From contig CATNEN010000012.1 of the NCBI GenBank assembly GCA_950097015.1, positions 675,501-739,500 on the forward strand: 64,000 nucleotides of DNA, given 5' to 3'. The notes under the pieces are model-generated. The model had not been told where the DNA came from, did no database searches, and worked only from the letters and a program-made list of their open reading frames with translations. Origin of the DNA: Macrostomum hystrix (lineage: Eukaryota > Platyhelminthes > Macrostomidae). Position numbers and translations under genes: made by a program. Shown piece by piece: positions 56,507 to 64,000 of this stretch. Position 1 is the first letter of the stretch. Each line of letters opens with the position of its first letter.

Positions 56507-57788
56507 TGAGGGTGAGCCAAAAGTTTCCGGAATTTTTTCAGCTAGATCTTCGAACAACTTTTGTTTTTTGTAAACCTCAAAAGTGGCAGTCATCCACTAG
56601 CATGCTTGCATGCATGCTTCTATCTCTTTTACTCAGAATCAGCGCATCTCTTCAGCTCTGCTTGAATAGCCGCTATAGTAATAATAATGGACATGCCTAA
56701 ATACGAATGGCGAGCTATTCTGCTCAACCACTTTCATGCTGGAAGAAATGCAGCCGAGGCACATCGCGAGCTATCAAGTCTGATGGGTCATCATGCACCC
56801 TCTAAGTCTACGATGCACGAATGGTTCGCTCGCTTTGCAGAGGAGGACTGGAACCTGTCCGACAAACCAAGGTCAGGTCGACCCCCCACTGCCGATCAAG
56901 GTGATGTTCTCCATGCCCTAGAGGACAACCCGGAGAACAGTGTGCGCAAGTTGTCGGCCACAACTGGAGTGCCCTACAGCACAGTTCGACGGAGCCTGCA
57001 TGATGCAGGCAAGGTTCCGAAGAAGCCGACTCTGGTACCCCACGAGCTGACTCCCCAGCAGATGGGCACTCGGGTCGAGATGGCAACTTCGAACCTCCTC
57101 CAGGCCCACTCGCCATATTTCCTAAAGTCCATCATTGTGCAGGATGAGAAGTGGGTCGCATATGAAAATCCTATCGCATCGGCAGTCTGGGTCAATGCTG
57201 ATGAAGAGCCACCAATCTGCTCCAGGTGAGACCCCCACTGTGGGAAGGAGCTCTTGTCCTTCTGGTACTGCTCATCGGGCCCCATCTTCTGGGAGCTCAT
57301 CCCGCATGGTGTGGCTGTCACTGCTGCTGTCATCTGCGAAGAACTGAAGCAAGTTGCCCACCGGCTGCGATCCGTGTGCCCAGGGCACCGGGACAAAGTT
57401 TATTCTGTTTGACAATGCCCGACCACACAAGGCTAGAATCACCCAAGCCAAACTCGCGAGCCTCGGCTTCAGCGTTTTGCCTCACCCACCTTACTCGCCG
57501 GACCTCGCCATGTGACTACCATGTGTGCAGATCCCTCCAGAACTTCTGTGATGGTCGGCGGTTTGCGAACAAGCAGCATGTGGAGTTAGCAGTGCAGGAA
57601 TGGATCGACTCTAGGCAAAGGAGCTTCTGGATGGAGGGGATTGAGGCACTGCCTATGAGATGGGAGAGAGTAAAGGTCTTGAATGGAAACTACCTTAAGG
57701 TATGTTACGTTTTAATCTGTTGACTTTGAATGCGAAAGTTGACTATGTTGATGCAATAAAATTCCGGAAACTTTTGGCTCCATCCTTC
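56507..57788 (+). mobile_element. Mariner transposon with intact ends
   Basis: 1,282 bp between TA dinucleotides (56505-56506 and 57789-57790). The ends are inverted copies of GAGCCAAAAGTTTCCGGAAT and flank a transposase pseudogene. Length and TA target are typical of full-length mariner elements. Confidence 0.93.
56687..57723 (+). pseudogene. Mariner transposase (D,D34D), frameshifted
   Basis: Starts at the ATG in MDMPKYEWRAILLNHF, a mariner helix-turn-helix start, followed by MHEWFARFAEEDWNLSD and SGRPPT. The first catalytic Asp lies in VQDEKWVAYENP, the second in ILFDNARPHKA, the third in the CDY motif 35 positions later (34 intervening residues), defining D,D34D. The frame is broken at least three times: near 57229, near 57400 and at YSPDLAM, where two bases appear lost before CDYH. 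It cannot encode active enzyme as it stands. Confidence 0.92.
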
Positions 57789-57790
57789 TA

Positions 57791-58436
57791 ACAGAGATGG
57801 AAGTCAGTCATGTAAACAAGTTGGCGCACTCAGGCACTAATCTGCAGCAGACTCTTCCTACGGTGATTGCCTAATCCGCCCACTTAAACAATTAGGAGTG
57901 GCCCAGAGTGCAGCAGAATTCTAACTAAATAAGAAAGCAATCTCAACAGGCAAATTAGTACGCCAATTTTCTTGTTGATGGCCAGACACGGTTAGGTGGG
58001 CTGAAATGATTTTTTGCTTTAAGGAATTATAGATAGAACAAAACTCGACTGCAAGAATTGCTTTCAGTCTAAATCTGCTCGCCGGATCTACACAAAAGCG
58101 TTCAGCCTTCTAATTCTGTTAAAGTTTTATTTCATCAAAACAAATCGGGCTGAGCTACCTTCTAACTCCTTACATTAGTTGCACATTACTTTCTGGTTGC
58201 TTCGTCAATCGCAAGGTTACAATAATAAAGGGGTGGGAGAAAAGTCGAATGTCGCATTTATGGTTTGTAGGGCTGTGGCATTCGTTAACACATTAAGCAA
58301 GCACACAGGAGAAAAACAAAGATTTTAATATTTTAATTGGAGTGTTGAATATAATGGCGTCTAATTTATTAACTCAGGTGGGCTCAGGGCCTTTGAAGGG
58401 TTTACGAAGCATGAGAGAGAGCTCAGGTAACAAATG
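57791..58436. other. Unassigned stretch
   Basis: No gene or array recognised between the mariner and the next minisatellite. Confidence 0.4.
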
Positions 58437-58915
58437 CCTCTGAAGGGGCTCAGGGGACTCTAAGAAGGCTCAGGGGACTCTAAGAAGGCTCAGGGGACTC
58501 TGAGATGACTCAGGGGACTCTGAGATGGCTCAGGGGACTCTGAGATGGCTCAGGGGACTATGAGATGGCTCAGGGGACTCTGAGATGGCTCAGGGGACTA
58601 TGAGATGGCTCAGGGGACTCTGAGATGGCTCAGGGGACTCTGAGATGGTTCAGGGGACTCTGAGATGGTTCAGGGGACTCTGAGATGGCTCAGGGGACTA
58701 TGAGATGGCTCAGGGGACTATGAGATGTCTCAGGGACTCTGAGATGGCTCAGGGGACTCTGAGATGGCTCAGGGGACTCTGAGATGGCTCAGGGGACTCT
58801 GAGATGGCTCAGGGGACTCTGAGATGGCTCAGGGGACTATGAGATGGCTCAGGGGACTCTGAGATGGCTCAGGGGACTCTAAGAAGGCTCAGGGGACTCT
58901 GAGATGGCTCAGGTA
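58437..58915. repeat. 20-bp minisatellite
   Basis: About 24 copies of GGCTCAGGGGACTCTGAGAT. The 58916-59739 stretch to the right is AT-rich and probably includes the 3' UTR of eIF2-gamma (minus strand). Confidence 0.95.
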
Positions 58916-59739
58916 GCAAGACCAGTAAGTGAGACTCGGCTTACGCAGCATGCCTACAGAGCAGTTCAGCAAGCTGTTAGAGAACACAGAGGCAGTTATT
59001 CTGAGACGCTATTTTGTTGGGATGACGGACAAAAAAGCAAATAATTAAAGCGAAAGCTTTCAGGATGATTACTTCAGACCAAAGGCAGACAACACAGACT
59101 ACCGCTAGAACTTCTCAAGCTTGTCTCTATGGCAACCCGAATTATTTTTTAGGGATTATCAAAGTGCTAGGAAGAATAAGAGAACAGATATAAGTAAATG
59201 ACAAATGGCTCCAGCGCTAGAGAACACACGGACAGCATTTTATAAATGGCATGACATTAAATGAAATTTTACTCTAAAGAAACTGTTCGAGACACTGGGT
59301 TGGGAGAAAAAATAGCAGTGCGTCTTAAGTTATTGAGACGCCACCTATTTATCCCAAACCGGCGAATCCCATAGCACAGAGAACAGCAACAGCAACTACA
59401 AAGCCAGAAAACGGCTTCAATCAAACAATCAACCAGTCAATGCCTATAAAATATAGCAGAAAAACTGTTCTAAACATCAAATTTAGTTTGTGTCGCACGA
59501 ATTGTCAAGCCAGAAGGAGGACCAACAAAACAGTTAAGGGGGAGGCTTAAGCTGTGGAAATTGTAGGCAAAAATAATTAATTAAATTCACTTCACGCAGA
59601 ACACTTGCACTCTTAACATATTGAAGAATGGATGGGTTTAAGAGAATCACTGTTAATTATCGTAATAGATCAGGCAAAACTAGGAGAGATGCGGACAGCA
59701 CTAGAGCACAGAATTCTAGAATCTAAAATCAGATAGAGT

Positions 59740-62700
59740 TCACTCCACCACCTTGATTGGCGAACCCTTTCTGATCTGGCCCCAGCCGATGAGGCGCCAG
59801 TGCTTGTCAACTCGACGCGACAGGGCGATCTTCTCGCCAATCTCTGTGCAGACGGGCTGGTTGAGGGCGATGCGAGCCAGGTCGTTCTTCACTGCTATCA
59901 CTCGGCAGCCGGTGGACAGGGAGCCGATGTTCACCATGAGCAGCTCAGCCTTGGCCAGCTTTTGCACCTGAAATTCGGAACTAATTCATTTAACTTGAGA
60001 GGCTTATCAGTCCACGCTTGAGCTGGGTAGGGTGACTGATTAGCCTGAGGTTGAGCTGGGTAGGGTGGCTGATTACCCTGAGGTTGAGCTGGGTAGGGTG
60101 GCTGATTAGCCTGAGGTTGAGCTGGGTAGGGTGGCTGATGAGCCTAAGGTTGAGCTGGGTAGGGTGGCTGATGAGCCTAAGGTTGAGCTGGGTAGGGTGA
60201 CTGATTAGCCTGAGGTTGAGCTGGGTAGGGTGACTGATTAGCCTGAGGTTGAGCTGGGTAGGGTGGCTGATGAGCCTAAGGTTGAGCTGGGTAGGGTGGC
60301 TGATTAGCCTGAGGTTAAGCTGGGTAGGGTGGCTGATTAGCCTAAGGTTGAGCTGGGTAGGGTGGCTGATGAGCCTAAGGTTGAGCTGGGTAGGGTGGCT
60401 GATGAGCCTAAGGTTGAGCTGGGTAGGGTGACTGATTAGCCTGAGGTTGAGCTGGGTAGGGTGACTGATTAGCCTGAGGTTGAGCTGGGTAGGGTGACTG
60501 ATTAGCCTGAGGTTGAGCTGGGTAGGGTGGCTGATTACCCTGAGGTTGAGCTGGGTAGGGTGGCTGATTAGCCTGAGGTTGAGCTGGGTAGGGTGGCTGA
60601 TGGTCCTGAGGTTGAGCTGGGTAGGGTGGCTGATTAGCCTGAGGTTAAGCTGGGTAGGGTGGCTGATTAGCCTAAGGTTGAGCTGGGTAGGGTGGCTGAT
60701 GAGCCTAAGGTTGAGCTGGGTAGGGTGACTGATTAGCCTGAGGTTGAGCTGGGTAGGGTGACTGATTAGCCTGAGGTTGAGCTGGGTAGGGTGGCTGATT
60801 ACCCTGAGGTTGAGCTGGGTAGGGTGGCTGATTAGCCTGAGGTTGAGCTGGGTAGGGTGGCTGATTAGCCTGAGGTTGAGCTGGGTAGGGTGACTGATTA
60901 GCCTAAGGTTGAGCTGGGTAGGGTGGCTGATGAGCCTAAGGTTGAGCTGGGTAGGGTGGCTGATGAGCCTAAGGTTGAGCTGGGTAGGGTGACTGATTAG
61001 CCTGAGGTTGAGCTGGGTAGGGTGACTGATTAGCCTGAGGTTGAGCTGGGTAGGGTGGCTGATTACCCTGAGGTTGAGCTGGGTAGGGTGGCTGATTAGC
61101 CTGAGGTTGAGCTGGGTAGGGTGGCTGATGGTCCTGAGGTTGAGCTGGGTAGGGTGGCTGATTAGCCTGAGGTTAAGCTGGGTAGGGTGGCTGATTAGCC
61201 TAAGGTTGAGCTGGGTAGGGTGGCTGATGAGCCTAAGGCTGAGCTGGGTAGGGTGGCTGATGAGCCTAAGGTTGAGCTGGGTAGGGTGACTGATTAGCCT
61301 GAGGTTGAGCTGGGTAGGGTGACTGATTAGCCTGAGGTTGAGCTGGGTAGGGTGGCTGATTACCCTGAGGTTGAGCTGGGTAGGGTGGCTGATTAGCCTG
61401 AGGTTGAGCTGGGTAGGGTGGCTGATTAGCCTGAGGTTGAGCTGGGTAGGGTGACTGATTAGCCTGAGGTTGAGCTGGGTAGGGTGGCTGATTACCCTGA
61501 GGTTGAGCTGGGTAGGGTGGCTGATTAGCCTGAGGTTGAGCTGGGTAGGATGGCTGATGGTCCTGAGGTTGAGCTGGGTAGGGTGGCTGATTAGCCTGAG
61601 GTTTCCTAATATAATCCTGAAGTAAGAATAGTCAACTTAACCAGGTCCAGGTTTATTACTTGCAGTAGCGATTCCGAAATTTAGTGGCATATTTAAAGGA
61701 AAAAGTGCTACTAATCTTTTACAATAAGAAAACAGCGGCAAACCTTGGCACCCTTCTTATCGCCCTCGGTGCGGACGCCCAAAAGTCGGCGCAGCAGGAA
61801 GAAGCTGATCTCCAGTTCGATATAGATGCTGGGCAGGGTGCCAACGGCGCCTAGCACCATGCCGATCATGCGATCGGCTCGGCACAGAGTCGGATCGACC
61901 ATGGTGCCGACACCGATCAGGCCGCCTGGCACGGCGTATTGCAAATCATTGCGCTCAGTGAATAGGGAGACAATGCGCGACATGATTGGCCGGCAGGTCA
62001 TGCGGCCCTCGGCGCCCTTCGAGATGATGCCCGGCCGGACTTCGACCTCCTGGCCAACGCGGAGGACGCCGCGCAGCACGGAGCCGCCGGCGACGCCGCC
62101 TTTCAAATCGTCCACCTCGGAGCCTTGAGGGTCAAGGTGCGATGGAAATTCATCCATTATAGATTGAAACAGCAACAATAAAGTAGTTGAAATTCTCGTT
62201 ATTCACTACTTAAAGTAGACGATCGAGACCAAATTTTTTTTGTGTAAATGAGGCGCGAAAGCTGTTCAGTGCAGGAGTTTTCGTGAGAATTGATATGGCT
62301 ATCGGCTACGTAGCAAAAGCTGGTTTGTTTTTAAAAGTGCATTGGCAGCACAAGGAACGAAGGCCTAGTTAAAGAGCTGTAACTGCAAACATAAATGTCG
62401 GAATACCTGGCTTATTCACGTCGAAGCTGCGTATAACAATGAGCCTAGGATCGCTGGTGAAGTCGCGCAGGGGTACAGGCACCTTCTGGCAGATGTACTC
62501 GCACACAACGTCAATGTTGTAGCCAAGCTGCGCCGAAATGGGCACCACAGGACTACCGTCCGCTACTGTGCCCTTGATGAAGTCCAAGATGGCCTCGTAC
62601 TGGGTGTGCGCCTCCTGCTCCTTGATCAAGTCGATCTTATTCTGAAGAATGATCAGATGACGCAGTCGCATGATTTCAACAGCGGCCAGATGCTCGGATG

Positions 62701-63175
62701 TCTGCGGCTGCGGGCAGGCCTCGTTACCGGCGATCAGTAGCAGAGCGGCGTCCATGACAGCGGCGCCGTTCAGCATAGTGGCCATGAGGATGTCGTGACC
62801 GGGACAATCGACAAACGAAACGTGACGCTGAACCCGAAATCGGCCTGAGCAGCCGGGCCTGTCGCACGGGAAATCGTCCGGATGGGCGGAGCCTTTGCTG
62901 CGGAAGCAGCCGGGCCTAGGGCACAGCTGATTGTCGCAGCGATAGATCTTGGCATTGGCGTAGCCCAGTTTAATGGTGATGTTGCGTACCAGTTCATTCT
63001 TGTGACGAATGGTGTGCACGCCTGAGATGGCCTTCACTACAGTGGTCTTGCCGTGCGCCACGTGGCCGATGGTGCCAATGTTAATGGTGGCCTGCCGGCT
63101 AATCACCTCAGGAGTCAGAGGCGTGAGTTTGCTCAAATCCAGTTTACTGATATCCTGTTCAGCTAAGTGATCCAT
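59740..63175 (-). CDS. EIF2S3: Translation initiation factor eIF2 subunit gamma
   Basis: GTPase core of the eIF2 complex that carries initiator Met-tRNA to the 40S subunit. Minus-strand exons 62407-63175, 61744-62123 and 59740-59967 give 458 residues, close to the usual 460-475. Motifs: G1 GHVAHGKT (37-44), the zinc-knuckle insertion with Cys 80, 85, 90, 104 and 109, DCPGH (123-127) and NKID (179-182). Beta-barrel domains 2 and 3 follow ([51 protein letters not shown]). The exon 2 donor is GTTTGC, weaker than the others, but frame and similarity require it. The C-terminus ends in IKVVE, shorter than in vertebrates. A CAG acceptor lies 27 bp upstream of the ATG (exon start 63202). Confidence 0.96.
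60017..61605. repeat. 33-bp intronic minisatellite
   Basis: About 48 copies with GAGCTGGGTAGGGTGGCTGA and TTAGCCTGAGGTT. Runs of the same variants (GGTCC, ACCC, TAAGC) recur in blocks, showing segmental duplication. Inside eIF2-gamma intron 59968-61743. Confidence 0.96.
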
Positions 63176-64000
63176 GATTGCCTATTGGTTGAGTCCCAGT
63201 TGCTGAAAAATTTCATTTAGAATGCTATTAGTCTAATTAAAAGCTAAAACATTTAAAAGTCCATGGAAAGAAGTCATAACTTTCATGTATAACTTATTGT
63301 CAGCATTTACAATAATAACTTATGTAATAGTTTCATCATATAACATGTACATACAAATATTTTTATGCATGCAAAGTGTAACTAGCAAGCCAGCAATTAC
63401 ATACCTATTCTAGATATGGCTTACAGGTATAGATACTGTAGGTATGTCTAGCTAACTAATGTTTGCTAGCCTCTAACACAAATGTCCTCATGGCTCAATT
63501 CTGTTGCAATACTATTTGTGTGTAGCTCACACAAATGTCCTCATGGCTCAATTCTGTTGCAATACTATCTGTGTGTAGCCACCGAGAGTAAGTGTATTGG
63601 TTCAACTGTGATTTTTTGTTCAAAGGTTTTGTTTTTTGTTTTGTAATACACTATACTGTATTATAGCAAAAACTTTTCCTTTAACTATATGAATTCAAAT
63701 TAAATGATTTCAATGAATAAATAAAGGCAGTTTCTATTTGTCTGGTTAACTGGACAATTGACCATTTTGGATATTTGTTTTGTTCACTGGTCACTGGTTA
63801 TCTTTTTTTCTGGTTAGAAGAGCAGAAATATAAATATCAGGAATATATAGATTACTGTATTGATTTCTTGTTGTTATACTTTAGAATATATCAATAAACT
63901 GAAATTAAGGAATTTCACATTTTTATCAGAAGCAATTTAATCTCATCACACTTCACACATCAACCACAAAACCACTATAAGAAAAAATATGTGATAAGAA
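63176..64000. other. 5' flank of eIF2-gamma with a 53-bp tandem duplication
   Basis: Two copies of a 53-bp segment (63475-63582, marker AATGTCCTCATGGCTCAATT at 63481 and 63534). Otherwise AT-rich; no further gene recognised at this edge. Confidence 0.6.

Overview
This is a gene-bearing stretch of a metazoan nuclear genome: spliced genes with GT-AG introns and the standard code, no operons. The gene content (DEG/ENaC peptide- or proton-gated type channel, insulin-like peptide, LETM1, UBE2D, eIF2-gamma, a fucolectin/ShKT metalloprotease) and several 3' splice sites sitting just upstream of, or in place of, an initiator ATG suggest a spiralian, possibly a free-living flatworm with spliced-leader trans-splicing. 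That assignment is inference. The species cannot be fixed from the sequence alone.

Layout. 1-5975 (+): 3' part of a secreted ADAMTS-like (M12B) metalloprotease with a fucolectin-type lectin domain and three ShKT domains; five of its introns hold minisatellites and one also holds a SINE. 6215-11715: minisatellites and unassigned DNA. 11901-16646 (+): DXD-type Golgi glycosyltransferase. 16668-18590: two arrays. 19617-20031 (+): PLAC8-family protein. 20859-24644 (+): novel secreted 12-cysteine protein split by two array-filled introns. 26778-29491 (+): DEG/ENaC channel. 31654-36610 (-): LETM1. 38216-39825: three transposable elements nested inside each other. 41568-43689 (-): UBE2D ubiquitin-conjugating enzyme. 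43998-45327: mariner relic interrupted by a second copy of the 9-bp-TSD MITE. 47758-48617: cluster of fold-back sequences. 49237-about 49930 (-): insulin-like peptide precursor. 50336-55585: four arrays. 56507-57788 (+): complete but frameshifted mariner with intact ends. 58437-58915: array. 59740-63175 (-): eIF2-gamma.

The dominant feature is tandem repetition. About 25 separate minisatellites with 16-52 bp units cover roughly a third of the window, and no two arrays appear to share a unit, apart from one 13-bp overlap between neighbours. Introns fall into a short class (73-96 bp, never with an array) and a long class, in which every intron above about 850 bp contains one private array. In the first intron of the metalloprotease the repeat unit itself is the exon end plus the 5' splice site, so the donor is copied about 20 times.

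The genes are mostly unrelated: secretion and extracellular matrix (protease, insulin-like peptide, 12-Cys protein), membrane excitability (DEG/ENaC), mitochondrial ion exchange (LETM1), ubiquitylation (UBE2D), translation initiation (eIF2-gamma) and glycosylation. No shared pathway is implied by their proximity.
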